Shown: one piece after another, positions 41,897 to 51,677 of the stretch
Layout of the letters: every line of letters begins with the position of its first letter
Position numbering within the stretch: position 1 is the first letter of the stretch
NCBI RefSeq assembly: GCF_020089865.1
Contig: NZ_JAIRBM010000002.1
Coordinates: 248,001-312,000 of the forward strand
DNA: 64,000 nt
Direction of reading: 5' to 3'
DNA from: Microvirga puerhi
Lineage (GTDB): Bacteria > Pseudomonadota > Alphaproteobacteria > Rhizobiales > Beijerinckiaceae
Position numbers and translations under genes: made by a program
The notes under the pieces: generated by a model
The model's input: only the letters and a program-made list of their open reading frames with translations
What the model was told of the DNA's origin: nothing
Database searches by the model: none

Positions 41897-44800
41897 TCAA
41901 CCGAACCGGCCGCTGGCATGGGCCAGCATCGTGTAGACCTTGCCGGTTTCGGAGGTGAGATAGGTCTTCGTCAGCATGGAGTCGCGGTCATCACGGGAGA
42001 CTTCGGCCAGAAGGCGCTCGAACTCTTCCACGTAGCGGTCGACCGTCTGCTTGAACTCCGCGTCCCGCTGATACTTGCGACGGATCTCGTCGAAGGTCTG
42101 CTGGCCCTGGAGCGTGTAGAGCCTGCGGGTGAATACGTTGTGTTCGCCGCGACGGTAGCGATCCCAGAGTTCGACGGCAGCCTCGTGATCGATCATGCGA
42201 GCGATATCGACCGAGATCGAGTCGAGGGATTCGAGACTGTTGACGCGGGAACGGTCGGGACGACCACCGCGGGACGCGGCTTCCTCGTCGCGAGAGGCCC
42301 GGTTCAGGAGATCCGAGAGCCATCCGCCGCCACGGCCAGCCTCGCGCAGGGCATCCCGCGGCATGGCGGGAGCCGGTGCCGGAGTGGCCTGACGGGTAGG
42401 TGCGGCGGGTGCCGGCGTGGCCGGGGGCGTTGTCTGGGGCGCAGCAGGGACCGGCTTCGGCTCTGCCTGTCGAGCCACTGTCGGAGCAGGCGTTGGAGCC
42501 GGCGCCGGGGTCGGACGCTGCTCGACTGCTGCCGCCATGGCCGCAACGGAAGCTTCGTTCACCCGGCGCGGCTGGGCCGCCGGGGCTGCATCGACGACCC
42601 GGCTGGAGCGCGAGACCAGGGAGGAGAGCTCGTTGAGCGCCTTGATCTGGTCGGCGACGACGCGGCGCATCTGCGCCGTGGTCTCCTGCGTTTCCTGCGG
42701 CAGCTCGACGACGCCGCGGCGCAGTTCCGCCCGGGTGTTTTCGAGTTCACGCTGGATCTGACCGGTCATGCCGCGCAGTTCGCCCATGGTATCGCGGAAC
42801 TTCGCGGTGGCTGCGTTGAGGGCTTCCGCCATCTCAGTGGCCGCCTGTTCGTAGGCTGCGCGCAGGGTCGCAGCTGTGCGCTCGCCTTCTGCGCCGGACG
42901 AGGAGCGGATGCGCTCGAACTGCTCGCCGATGACACGGGTCGTCGACTGGGCCGTGTCGGCAAGGATCGAGCCGACCTGACGCGCACGCTCCTCCGCGGT
43001 CTGGAGCGAGCCTTCCACGAGAGACGAGAAGGAGTGCGTGACCGTCTCCAGTTCTTCCGACCGGGCGCTGATGCGCCCGAGCAGGTCGTTGAGAGTGTCC
43101 TCGCGACCTGCGAGAGCGGCATTGATCCGCGCCTCCGCACGTTCCAGGGCCGAGGCGGCATCCTGGACGGTTTGAAGCTGCGTACGAACGCCGTCCGTGA
43201 GAGCGCGTCCGCGCTCCTCCAGGGCATGGGCAAGGTCCGTCGCCTGCTGGATCGCGCCGGAGGAAACCGAACGCAGGGCCTCGACCTGATCGCCCACCTG
43301 TGCCGACGCGCGGCCGGTCTGGGTCGCGATCTCGGCCAGAAGGCCCTCGATCTGCTGGACGCGACCCGAAAGTCCGTCCTCGACAGCTCCGAGATTGCCG
43401 CTGGCGCTCGCCGCCACCTGTTGGACCAGGCGGTTGGTGTCCTGCAATTTGCCCAGCACTTCCGAGAGTTCGCCACGCAGGCGCTCGTTGGTGTCGACGA
43501 GGGTCGCGACGGCGCGCTCGGTTCCTTCGTCGATGGCGACGCGCATGGCCTCCGTCGATTGCGTGTAGGAGGAGGTCAGCTCCATGCTGCGCTCCTGGAA
43601 GGCCGCCAGCATCGAGGAGCTGCGATCCTGCAGGCTGTCGATGACCACGTTGCTGCGCTCTTCCAGATCGCGCAGGGCGCTCTGGCTGATCGCGGCGATT
43701 TCGCTTCCGATCGTGCTGCCGTGCTGGCCAAGGGTGTCGACGAGCGATGAGCCCTGCGTATCGAAGATCTCGCGGATCTCGCCGATGCGGTTTCCAAGCG
43801 AGCCGAGAACGGCCTCGCCCTTGTCCTCGATGGCCTCCGCGACGCCGGAGAGGCGATTGACGACCCGCTCTTCGAACACGGAGACGCGCTCGTCGAGGGT
43901 CGTGGCGATTTCCGCGGCGCGGGTGCCGAGGGTCTCGTTGATCTGATCGGCCTTGCCGGTGAGAGTCTCGGCGATGGCGGTGCTGCGTGCGGCGATCGCC
44001 TGGCCGAGTTCGTCCATGCGCGTCTGCAGGGCGTTGGCCACATCGCGGCCACCCTCGGCCATGACGCGGGCCATCTCGCCGGTGCGGACCACGAGCGTCT
44101 CGTTGAGGGCGGACGAGCGGGAGCTAAGCGCCTGATCGACGCGCTCGACGATGGTGTCGAAATTGGCGCTGATCTCAGAGGTGCGGCGCGTGGCATGCTC
44201 TTCCAGCGCAGTGAGCTGGGTCTCAATGGCGCCGGTCGCTTCGCGGGCGCGCTCCGAGAAGGATTCTGCCAGCGTACGGCCCTGCACGGTGATGAGACGG
44301 TCCATCTCTTCGAAGCGGCCGCTGATCGTTTCGGTCAGGCTGCCCACGTCGCGGGAGATGCGCTCGGCAACGTCGCCGCCGCGGCCCATCACATCCTCGA
44401 AGGCGGTGAGACGGGAGCCCAGGGTCTCCTCCATCTCGCGGCTCCGGGTATCGACAGTCTGAGACAGGGTCTCCGCCGTCCGGTTGAGTGCTTCGTTGAC
44501 GCGCGCACCTTGCGTGGCGATCGCGAGTACGATGTCCTTGCCAGCGCCGGCGAGGCGCGTCTGGGCGTCTTCCGCATGGCGCGTGATGATTTCGGAGAAG
44601 AGCTGGCCGCGGGTCTCGAAGTCCGACTGGAACGAAGCCGCACGCTCGCCGATGAGCGCTGCGACGCGCTCACCGGTCGACGAGAGGGTGTTCTCCAAGC
44701 TCGTGCCATGAATGGTGACGGTGTCGGTGACACGCTGGCTCGCGGCTTCGAGGCGTGTCGCCAGATCGTCGACGCGGGTGCCGATGGTCTCGTCGGCGAG

Positions 44801-46573
44801 GCGCACGGTGGTTTCGAGTTGCTCGCGGACCTCGCCGCCACGCTGCGAAATCTCGCGCGTCACATCGGCGGCCGTTGTTGCAAGTCGCTCGCGGAATTCG
44901 TTGCCGCGGACCACGATCTCATCCACGACCTCGGTACCGGTGGAGGCCAACTGCTCGCGCAGCGTGTTGCCGCGGGCCGCCATGTCGTCGAGGAAGGCGG
45001 AGGTCGTGCTTGCGAATTCGGTCCGCAGAGCGGTGCCGTTGCTGGTCAGCTGCTCGACGATGGAGGCGCCGGTGGAGGACAGCTCCTCGCGGACGCTGTT
45101 GCCGCGCTGGACGATCTCTTCGCCCACGGCCGTGCCGGCGGAGGCGATCTGGTCGCGCATCTCCGCGGTGCGAGCCGTGATGTCGTCGGCAATGACGCCG
45201 CCGGTGGCGGCAAGCTTTTCTGTAATCTCGGAACCGCGCTGAACGAAGCTGTCCTCAAGGCTGCGAGCGGTCTGCTCGAACGCTTCGCGGACGTCGCTGC
45301 CCTGCTGGGCGAGGGCTTCGATCACACCGCGACCGGTTTCGGCCAGCGTGCGGGTGACCTGACTGGCGCCGTCCTGAAGATGGCGGGTCAGCACGTCGCC
45401 GGTACGCTCGAAGGCGCCGGTAATGTCCTGTGCCTTATTTTCCAAGGCACCCGTAATGCGAGAGCCGACTTCGGCAATGCCGGACTTGATGTCCTCGCTG
45501 GTGCCTGACAGGCGCTCGACCAGCTCCACGCCACGGGTGGCCATTTCGTCCACCACGCGCTCGCCGGCCCGGCCGAGAGCCTGGGTAATCTGCTCGCCCC
45601 GCTCCTGGAGGGAGACCGTGACGCGCTCGCCCGCACCGTTGACGGAAGTGACGACGCGCTCGGCGGCGGCGTCGAGATCCTGCGTCAGGTTCTGGTGGGA
45701 GCCGGTGATGGCGCTGCGGACCCGCTCGGCATTAGTGACGATCGCCTCGCGCTGGGTCACCAGCTCATCGATCAGGGAGCGGATACGGATCTCATTGTCG
45801 GAATAGGCGCGCTCGAGGGTCGAGATTTCGCTGCGCACGAGTGTTTCCAGCTCGCCCGCCCGGGCGAGGGCCCGCTCGACGCCGTCGCCCACCGCGGCAA
45901 CCTCACGGCGAACTGCCTGGGATACCGACAGAACGGCATCGGTCGAGAAGCTTTCCGGCTGCGCCAAGCGGACGGCGACTTCGCCGACGGCACGGGCAAC
46001 CTGCTTCATCTCCTGGGAGCGGACGGTCAGCATTGCCGCAATGAAGAAGAGAATGACGGGGGCTGCGAGAACCATGCCCGCGACGGTCAGCTGCGCCATG
46101 CTGTAGGTGGCGAGGAGCTGCTCCGGCGTCGTGATCCCCTGAGAGTAGACCAGGAAGCCTGCGCCGCCGAGCCAGAGGAGGGAAGCGAGGGTTGCGACCA
46201 CATAGGCCCGGCGCGAGGGGCGAACCTGGAGCGCCTGGAGCATCACGCCGACATTCTGCCGATCGTCGTTGGCGACGGCGCTCCGGTCGGGGGCGATGAA
46301 ACCGGAGCGGGACGCCTCGTCGAACCGCGTATCGCGCGTATCAGAAGAATCCGTCGTCACCTCGGGGTCGAGGTTCGCGAAGGGGCCCTTCGTGAAATCA
46401 TGGTCGTCGATGTCCGGGAGGCGAGGTTCCTCGTGCGCGACCGTGTCCTCGAACCGCACGGCACCCGACGATGACGATGGTGTCGACAGAGCGTCGTCCA
46501 GGTTCAATGCCTGTTCAACAGCGGACAGGGCCGCCTCGGCCGGATCCTTCATCTTCTTCTTTTCGGTCGCCAT
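41897..46573 (-). CDS. Giant membrane-anchored coiled-coil protein, growth pole ring (GPR)-like
   Basis: A 1558-residue protein. An acidic N-terminal cytoplasmic part (1-120) precedes two membrane helices (about 124-143 and 162-184), then more than 1100 residues of amphipathic helix with many 22-residue repeats, such as RGNSVREELSSTGASIVEQL, RGNTLREQLASTGTEVVDEI and RGNEFRERLATTAADVTREI near 480-560. A Pro/Ala-rich linker (about 1330-1405) leads to a conserved globular C-terminus (about 1447-1558, VELWDRYRRGEHNVFTRRLY). The two-helix anchor, apolipoprotein-like repeats and order-level context match the growth pole ring protein of Agrobacterium, which organises polar growth; that protein is longer (about 2100 residues). 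It is a stand-alone gene with a strong terminator. Confidence 0.8.
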   Translation of the reverse strand: MATEKKKMKDPAEAALSAVEQALNLDDALSTPSSSSGAVRFEDTVAHEEPRLPDIDDHDFTKGPFANLDPEVTTDSSDTRDTRFDEASRSGFIAPDRSAVANDDRQNVGVMLQALQVRPSRRAYVVATLASLLWLGGAGFLVYSQGITTPEQLLATYSMAQLTVAGMVLAAPVILFFIAAMLTVRSQEMKQVARAVGEVAVRLAQPESFSTDAVLSVSQAVRREVAAVGDGVERALARAGELETLVRSEISTLERAYSDNEIRIRSLIDELVTQREAIVTNAERVRSAITGSHQNLTQDLDAAAERVVTSVNGAGERVTVSLQERGEQITQALGRAGERVVDEMATRGVELVERLSGTSEDIKSGIAEVGSRITGALENKAQDITGAFERTGDVLTRHLQDGASQVTRTLAETGRGVIEALAQQGSDVREAFEQTARSLEDSFVQRGSEITEKLAATGGVIADDITARTAEMRDQIASAGTAVGEEIVQRGNSVREELSSTGASIVEQLTSNGTALRTEFASTTSAFLDDMAARGNTLREQLASTGTEVVDEIVVRGNEFRERLATTAADVTREISQRGGEVREQLETTVRLADETIGTRVDDLATRLEAASQRVTDTVTIHGTSLENTLSSTGERVAALIGERAASFQSDFETRGQLFSEIITRHAEDAQTRLAGAGKDIVLAIATQGARVNEALNRTAETLSQTVDTRSREMEETLGSRLTAFEDVMGRGGDVAERISRDVGSLTETISGRFEEMDRLITVQGRTLAESFSERAREATGAIETQLTALEEHATRRTSEISANFDTIVERVDQALSSRSSALNETLVVRTGEMARVMAEGGRDVANALQTRMDELGQAIAARSTAIAETLTGKADQINETLGTRAAEIATTLDERVSVFEERVVNRLSGVAEAIEDKGEAVLGSLGNRIGEIREIFDTQGSSLVDTLGQHGSTIGSEIAAISQSALRDLEERSNVVIDSLQDRSSSMLAAFQERSMELTSSYTQSTEAMRVAIDEGTERAVATLVDTNERLRGELSEVLGKLQDTNRLVQQVAASASGNLGAVEDGLSGRVQQIEGLLAEIATQTGRASAQVGDQVEALRSVSSGAIQQATDLAHALEERGRALTDGVRTQLQTVQDAASALERAEARINAALAGREDTLNDLLGRISARSEELETVTHSFSSLVEGSLQTAEERARQVGSILADTAQSTTRVIGEQFERIRSSSGAEGERTAATLRAAYEQAATEMAEALNAATAKFRDTMGELRGMTGQIQRELENTRAELRRGVVELPQETQETTAQMRRVVADQIKALNELSSLVSRSSRVVDAAPAAQPRRVNEASVAAMAAAVEQRPTPAPAPTPAPTVARQAEPKPVPAAPQTTPPATPAPAAPTRQATPAPAPAMPRDALREAGRGGGWLSDLLNRASRDEEAASRGGRPDRSRVNSLESLDSISVDIARMIDHEAAVELWDRYRRGEHNVFTRRLYTLQGQQTFDEIRRKYQRDAEFKQTVDRYVEEFERLLAEVSRDDRDSMLTKTYLTSETGKVYTMLAHASGRFG

Positions 46574-46891
46574 GATCGCCCTCGTGACGCAACAGATGGT
46601 CGCTGAAGCCGCCGGAATGCACCAATGTTAACGCACACGCGGGGGCTTCGTCCGAGCCGTAAAACTCTTTTTGAGTCTTACGTTCGGTAACCTGCCATTT
46701 ACCAAGTAAGTCTAGCTGCCGGACTAAGGGATGGAAACCCGATGTCCCCCGCCTCTTGCGAACGTCGTTAACGGCTCGGTAACCAGCAGTGCCCGGCAAA
46801 TTGCGGCAAGAAAACGGCAGGACGGCCGGTCTCGTCTCTCGTTTTTCCGTCCTTGCTGAATTAAGTATGCGCCGTCAGTCAGAGGTCTGCA
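46574..46891. other. Intergenic region between the GPR-like gene and the ferredoxin gene
   Basis: About 318 bases between divergent genes with no supported gene. It holds an imperfect inverted repeat GTAA-a-ACTC / GAGT-c-TTAC (46659-46681), a GGTAA/TTACC pair (46686-46703), and TTAA-N7-GTAA (46768-46782), one base off the CtrA consensus TTAA-N7-TTAA. Promoters for both genes must lie here but cannot be fixed. Confidence 0.5.
46659..46681. promoter_or_regulatory. Imperfect inverted repeat upstream of the GPR-like gene
   Basis: GTAA-A-ACTC, TTTTT, GAGT-C-TTAC: 8 paired positions with one internal mismatch. It lies 86 bases upstream of the ATG of the GPR-like gene. It could be an operator or part of the 5' leader of that gene. 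Confidence 0.3.
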
Positions 46892-47212
46892 ATGGTGAAG
46901 ATCACGTTCGTCGATCCGGAAGGCACAGCCCGCACAGTGGATGCCGAAGAGGGCTCCACGGTGATGGAGAATGCCGTCCGAAATGGGATTCCAGGCATCG
47001 AGGCGGAGTGCGGCGGAGCCTGCTCCTGCGCCACCTGCCACGTCTATGTGGACGAGGAATGGGAGACCGTCACCGGTTCTCCGCAGCCTATGGAAGAGGA
47101 CATGCTCGACTTCGCCTATGACGTGCGTCCGAATTCACGTCTGTCCTGCCAGATCCGCGTCACGCCCGAACTCGACGGGCTCGTGGTTCGCACGCCTATC
47201 CGCCAAGGCTGA
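46892..47212 (+). CDS. 2Fe-2S ferredoxin, adrenodoxin type
   Basis: A 106-residue ferredoxin with cluster ligands Cys40, Cys46, Cys49 and Cys86 in the C-x5-C-x2-C-x36-C spacing of adrenodoxin/FdxVI proteins ([15 protein letters not shown] and LSCQIRV). These pass single electrons, for example to cytochromes P450 or in Fe-S assembly, and need a ferredoxin reductase. It stands alone, so its partner is not identified here. AGAGG lies five to six bases before ATG 46892. Cytoplasmic, no signal peptide. Confidence 0.93.
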   Translation: MVKITFVDPEGTARTVDAEEGSTVMENAVRNGIPGIEAECGGACSCATCHVYVDEEWETVTGSPQPMEEDMLDFAYDVRPNSRLSCQIRVTPELDGLVVRTPIRQG

Positions 47213-47330
47213 GCGCTGGCACGTTTCGGTTGGGGCCCGTGCGGGCCTGCGGTAACATTCCTAACAGTCGCGCTTGGCGATGAAGGTGGAGCGATTTCCG
47301 CTTCATGCCGGCGTTTGAGAGGGGACATCC

Positions 47331-47756
47331 ATGTACAAGACAATTCTCGTACCCGTCGATCTTGCCGAGCTCGACGCCGCCAAGCCCGCCATCGCGCAGG
47401 CCGTTGAGCTGGCGACCGCTTCAGGCGGTACCGTTCGCCTCGTCTATGTCCGGTCCATTGTTCCGGTCACCTACATGGAGTTCGTGCCGGTAACCTTCGA
47501 CGAGGAACAGCAGACCGACGCGGAGCGGAAACTTGCGAAGATCGCGGCGACCATCAAGCTGCCGTCGGATCGCGTCTCGGCTGTCGTGCGTCTTGGCTCG
47601 ACTTACGGCGAGGTTCTGAGCGAGGCGGAGAAGACAGGCGCCGATCTCGTCGTCATCGGCTCACATCGGCCGAGCATGGCCACCTATCTTCTGGGCTCAA
47701 ATGCCTCCACCATCGTGCGTCACGCCAAGTGCTCGGTGCTGGTGGTCAGGGCTTAA
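47331..47756 (+). CDS. Universal stress protein, single UspA domain
   Basis: A 141-residue UspA-domain protein. It begins MYKTILVPVDLAELDAAKPA and has the ATP-binding signature G-S-H-RPSMATYLLGSNASTIVRHAKCSVLVV, with the glycines and Ser of G-x2-G-x9-G(S/T)-like pattern near 115-133. The function is a general stress factor, often dimeric. It starts 119 bases after the ferredoxin gene. A short palindromic GGCCC-GTGC-GGGCC lies in the gap but has no T-run. It is convergent with a membrane-protein gene. Confidence 0.88.
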   Translation: MYKTILVPVDLAELDAAKPAIAQAVELATASGGTVRLVYVRSIVPVTYMEFVPVTFDEEQQTDAERKLAKIAATIKLPSDRVSAVVRLGSTYGEVLSEAEKTGADLVVIGSHRPSMATYLLGSNASTIVRHAKCSVLVVRA

Positions 47757-47761
47757 TGCGT

Positions 47762-48331
47762 CTACGCCGCTCTTGGTAAGAGTTCGTCCGGCGGCGCTTC
47801 AGGATTGAAGGGGCGGGGCCTGTTGAGGCGGATCATCGGCTCGATCTGCCAGATCCCCACGAGGGCGAACAACCCGCCCAGAAGCGCGATCCCGGTCGCG
47901 TTCATCTGAAGCGCCCGCCAGATCAGATAGGCCATGGCGAGGAACGAGATCGCCGTGAGGGCTGCCGTCGCGAGCCAGACCAGCTGGCTTTTGCCTGCCA
48001 GGAAACGGGCATTCGGATTGGCGCGCGCGATCGCTGCGAACAGGGCGTGTGCGAAGGCGCGATATTCCTCCGGCTGCGCTTTCGCTTCTACGAGGCTGCG
48101 CCAGGTCAGCGACGAGAACGTGAAGGTCTTGCCGTCCTTCATGCGGATGCGCGTGCGGTAGACCTTCTGGGCAAAGCGTCCCGGTTCATAGGTCATTCGC
48201 ACGGTTTCGACTGCGCCAAGCTGCACTTCGCGCACCTTGCGACCGGAATCGACGACCAGCCGGCTGCCCTTGAGGGTGAAGCTGATCGGTCCGCCGACAG
48301 GGCGGGGAGAGTGCTCGTATGTCTGGGTCAT
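47762..48331 (-). CDS. Hypothetical membrane protein
   Basis: I do not recognise a family. The 189-residue product has a soluble N-terminal part of about 110 residues with beta character (SFTLKGSRLVVDSGRKVREVQLGAV, TRIRMKDGKTFTFSSL) resembling a small PH-like or plasma-membrane-type domain, then two transmembrane helices (LVWLATAALTAISFLAMAYLIW and ATGIALLGGLFALVGIW). It ends with a Pro-rich tail. It lies four bases downstream of the VWA gene on the same strand, so they may be co-transcribed. Confidence 0.65.
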   Translation of the reverse strand: MTQTYEHSPRPVGGPISFTLKGSRLVVDSGRKVREVQLGAVETVRMTYEPGRFAQKVYRTRIRMKDGKTFTFSSLTWRSLVEAKAQPEEYRAFAHALFAAIARANPNARFLAGKSQLVWLATAALTAISFLAMAYLIWRALQMNATGIALLGGLFALVGIWQIEPMIRLNRPRPFNPEAPPDELLPRAA

Positions 48332-48335
48332 GAGT

Positions 48336-49514
48336 TCAGCGTACCAGTTCGCGCATCGCCTGGTCGATGCCTTCGATCGTCAGAGGATACATGCGGTCGG
48401 AAAAGATCTGCCGGATCAGGGCGGTCGATTGCGTGTAGCCCCATTGCTGACGCCGTATGGGGTTGAGCCAGATGGCGCGGGAGAAGTGGTGCAGGAGCCG
48501 CCCGAGCCAGACCTGACCGGATTCCTCGTTCCAGTGCTCCACCGATCCGCCTTCCATCTTGATCTCGTAGGGACTCATGGAGGCGTCGCCAACGAACACG
48601 ACGCGATAGTCGGATGGATAAGTCCGGATGATATCGAGGGTCGGGATCTTCTCCTCGAAGCGTCGACGGTTCTCCTTCCACACGTTCTCGTAGATGCAGT
48701 TGTGGAAGTAGAAATGCTCGAAATGCTTGAATTCGAGGCGTGCGGCGGAGAACAGCTCCTCTGCCTTCTCCACATGCCAGTCCATGGATCCGCCGACGTC
48801 GAGAAACAGCAAGACCTTGACGGCATTGCGGCGCTCCGGCCGCAGATGCACGTCGAGATATCCTTTGTGAGCCGACTCATGGATGGTCTCGTCGAGGTCG
48901 AGCTCCTCTAGCGCTCCTGTACGGGCGAAGCGGCGCAGACGTCGGAGCGCCAAGCGCATGTTGCGGACGCCGAGCTCGATGCTGTCGTCGAAATCCTTGA
49001 ACTCCCGCTTGTCCCACACCTTCATCGCCCGGAAGCTGCGGTTTTCCTTCTGGCCGATGCGGATGCCTTCCGGATTGTAGCCATAGGCTCCGAAAGGAGA
49101 GGTGCCTGCGGTGCCGATCCATTTGTTGCCGCCCTGGTGACGCTCCTGCTGCTCCCGCAGACGCTGCTGGAGCGTCTCCCAAAGCTTGTCCCAGCCCATG
49201 GCTTCAATCTGGCGCTTCTCCTCTTCCGAGAGGTAGCGCTCCGCGAGCTTGCGCAGCCATTCCTCCGGGATCCCGACTTCCTCGGCCATCCCTTGGCCCA
49301 GGGTTTCCAGGCCCTTGAAGACTTGACCGAAGACCTGATCGAAGCGGTCGAAATGCCGCTCGTCCTTCACCAGACAGGTCCGGGACAGATAGTAGAATTC
49401 CTCGACCTTCTTGTCGGCGAGATCTGCTTCGAGGGCTTCCAGTAACGAAAGATACTCCCGCAGCGAGACGGGGACCTTTGCGGCGCGAAGCTCTGTAAAG
49501 AACGTGAGGAACAT
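48336..49514 (-). CDS. VWA domain-containing protein, CoxE-like
   Basis: A 392-residue protein of the CoxE/VWA group. The N-terminal 220 residues are helical and charged; the C-terminal VWA domain carries the MIDAS metal site DVGGS (239-243, D-x-G-x-S type), with a following Thr and Asp in the region IPTLDIIRTYPSDYRVVFVGDAS. These proteins pair with a MoxR-family AAA ATPase and aid maturation or assembly of enzyme complexes. The matching MoxR is encoded at 53964-54809. ATG 49514 is used; a GTG at 49541 is an alternative. Confidence 0.85.
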   Translation of the reverse strand: MFLTFFTELRAAKVPVSLREYLSLLEALEADLADKKVEEFYYLSRTCLVKDERHFDRFDQVFGQVFKGLETLGQGMAEEVGIPEEWLRKLAERYLSEEEKRQIEAMGWDKLWETLQQRLREQQERHQGGNKWIGTAGTSPFGAYGYNPEGIRIGQKENRSFRAMKVWDKREFKDFDDSIELGVRNMRLALRRLRRFARTGALEELDLDETIHESAHKGYLDVHLRPERRNAVKVLLFLDVGGSMDWHVEKAEELFSAARLEFKHFEHFYFHNCIYENVWKENRRRFEEKIPTLDIIRTYPSDYRVVFVGDASMSPYEIKMEGGSVEHWNEESGQVWLGRLLHHFSRAIWLNPIRRQQWGYTQSTALIRQIFSDRMYPLTIEGIDQAMRELVR

Positions 49515-49562
49515 GAACCCAGTGTCCGGCAAGCTCCTCACACGTCAAGAGCCGATCGGCGC

Positions 49563-51422
49563 TCAGGATCCGGTCTGCGACACCGGTTCGGGCCGTGAAG
49601 GTTCGCTGGCGGGAGGTGTCGGCGCCGTCTTGCCGACCGTCCGCCTCGCGCGGAATTCAGTCCGATCCGGACCGCGCCGCGTGCTGCTTTCCTTCAGAAT
49701 GGAACGGAACTCGTCGCGACGCTCGTGGATGGAGGCGATGACGAGGCCCATGGGTACGCCGATATCGGTCAGCACTGCCTCGCTGAGCTGGAGCGATGCC
49801 TCGATCGTTTCCGGTACGGCATCGTCGACGCCACGCTTGTAGAGTTCCGCCGCATGCTTGGCGTCGCGGGCACGGGACACGATGGTGATATCGGGCCGTT
49901 CCTTGCGCGAAGCGGTGACCACGGCCTCGATGGCGCTCGGCGTATCGAGAGTGATGACCAGTGCCGGGGCGCGCTCGATGCCGCAGGCCTTGAGGAATTC
50001 CGGGTAGGAGCCGTCACCGAAAAAGACCGGCTTGCCGGCCCGTCGTTGGGCGGCAACGCGGGCGGGATCCAGGTCGATGGCCAGATAGGGCACCTTGTGC
50101 CGCTCCAGCATCTCGCCGACCAGCTGTCCGACACGACCGAAGCCGGCCACGATCACGCGGGCCACCTCGTCCGGAGGCGGCGTGATCGCGGTCGCTGGAT
50201 CCAGCGGGCGGTGCCGCTCCAACTGGCGGCTGAGACGCCTTCCAAGCCGCGCGAGGAGGGGAATGACCACCATGGTCAGCGTCGTCGCTACGAGCAGATT
50301 CTGGCCGATCCCTGTCGGAAGCAGGCCCGCTCCCATTGCGCTGCCGAGAATGACAAGGCCGAATTCGCCGCTAGGCCCGAGCAGGAGGCCCGTCTCTGCG
50401 GCATCCGAGGCGCTAAGCCCAAAGGGGCGCCCCAATACGCCGATGATCAGGCTCTTCACCACGATGGTGCCGCCTGCCGCCAAAAGGATCAGGGTAGGGG
50501 CTTCGAGGAGACGCAACGGATCGAGGCTCATCCCGACCGAGACGAAGAAGACGCCGAGCAGCAATCCCTTGAAAGGCTGAATCGTCACGTCGACGGCGCG
50601 ACGGTATTCTGTCTCGGAGAGAAGGACGCCGGCCAGAAAGGCGCCAAGGGCCATGGACAAGCCGCTCGCCGCCGCCACGAGACTGGTGACAAGCACGACC
50701 AGAAGGCTCGCCGCCATGAAAAGTTCCGGGCTCTTGGTGGCCGAAACGAGCTGGAAGAGAGGGCGGAGTGCCAAGCGTCCGAAGCCGATGATGGCCGCAA
50801 GCGCCAGGATCGTCTGCAGGAAGGCCCAAGCGAAGGATGCCGTGGTGATCTCAGGCCGACCGGTATCGAGCACAGCAATGGTGAACAGGATCGGCGCGAC
50901 CGCGAGATCCTGAAACAGCAATGCTGAGAAGCTGGCCCGTCCGACGGGCGTGTTCAGGCGCTTCTGCTCGGCGATGACCGGAATGACGATTGCGGTCGAG
51001 GACAGAGCGAAGGCAAGGCCGATGAGGACCGCGGCGGTGATCGAACCGACGAGGTAAAAAGCGAGCAGGCCAAGCGCCGCCGTGCACAGAGCCACCTGCA
51101 ACGAGCCGAAGCCGAAGACCAATCGTCGCAAAGTCCGGAGGCGCTGCCAGGACAGCTCGATGCCGATGGTGAAGAGCAGGAACACGACCCCGAACTCGGC
51201 GATATGCGACGTGCCTTCGGGATTCGTGAAGGTGATCCAGTTGACCCACGGATAATTGGGAACGAGGCGCCCGACGCCGTACGGTCCAAGCAATATGCCA
51301 GCCGCCAGGTATCCGAGAACCGGGCTGATCCTCAGCCGGTGGACGAGCGGAACGACGATGCCTGCCGTTGCGAGAAAAAGAATGGGCTCCTGGTAGGATT
51401 GCAGGTTGATCGCGGCTGCCAT
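49563..51422 (-). CDS. Kef-type K+/H+ antiporter with TrkA-N/RCK domain
   Basis: A 619-residue inner-membrane protein of the CPA2 family. About 12-13 helices span residues 10-390 (GYLAAGILLGPYGVG at the start, SSTAIVIPVIAEQKRL, FQDLAVAPILF, FFVSVGMSLD). A cytoplasmic RCK nucleotide-binding domain follows (VARVIVAGFGRVGQLVGE near 415, FGDGSYPEFLKACGIE), then a polar tail (about 560-619). KefB/KefC-type systems are gated by glutathione or nucleotides and protect against electrophile stress or adjust K+. ATG 51422 is preferred over the upstream frame to 51500 because CGGAG precedes it. Confidence 0.88.
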   Translation of the reverse strand: MAAAINLQSYQEPILFLATAGIVVPLVHRLRISPVLGYLAAGILLGPYGVGRLVPNYPWVNWITFTNPEGTSHIAEFGVVFLLFTIGIELSWQRLRTLRRLVFGFGSLQVALCTAALGLLAFYLVGSITAAVLIGLAFALSSTAIVIPVIAEQKRLNTPVGRASFSALLFQDLAVAPILFTIAVLDTGRPEITTASFAWAFLQTILALAAIIGFGRLALRPLFQLVSATKSPELFMAASLLVVLVTSLVAAASGLSMALGAFLAGVLLSETEYRRAVDVTIQPFKGLLLGVFFVSVGMSLDPLRLLEAPTLILLAAGGTIVVKSLIIGVLGRPFGLSASDAAETGLLLGPSGEFGLVILGSAMGAGLLPTGIGQNLLVATTLTMVVIPLLARLGRRLSRQLERHRPLDPATAITPPPDEVARVIVAGFGRVGQLVGEMLERHKVPYLAIDLDPARVAAQRRAGKPVFFGDGSYPEFLKACGIERAPALVITLDTPSAIEAVVTASRKERPDITIVSRARDAKHAAELYKRGVDDAVPETIEASLQLSEAVLTDIGVPMGLVIASIHERRDEFRSILKESSTRRGPDRTEFRARRTVGKTAPTPPASEPSRPEPVSQTGS

Positions 51423-51677
51423 TATCTCCGTCCGATTCCCCTCATCATGGTGGGAACGGCGGGCGATGCGCAAGGGAAAGATGCGCGCAGCCTGAAGCAT
51501 TTAGCCCGAAATTCGGGCAGTCGGCTCCGAGGGTGCCGCGATCAACGGCCCGCAGGCGTCGGAATATTTTCACGGTCGTTTTGCGGTGCGGGACGATCCC
51601 CTCCACCCAGTGGGAGGGGGCTCCAAAGGAAGTCCCGGCCCGTCACGCGGTGCCACACAACGGGGGCGCTCGGCGCA

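Noticed and set aside
47213..47330. Terminator after the ferredoxin gene (GGCCC-GTGC-GGGCC)
   Set aside because: The 5-base stem has no following T-run and the UspA gene follows on the same strand; not enough support.
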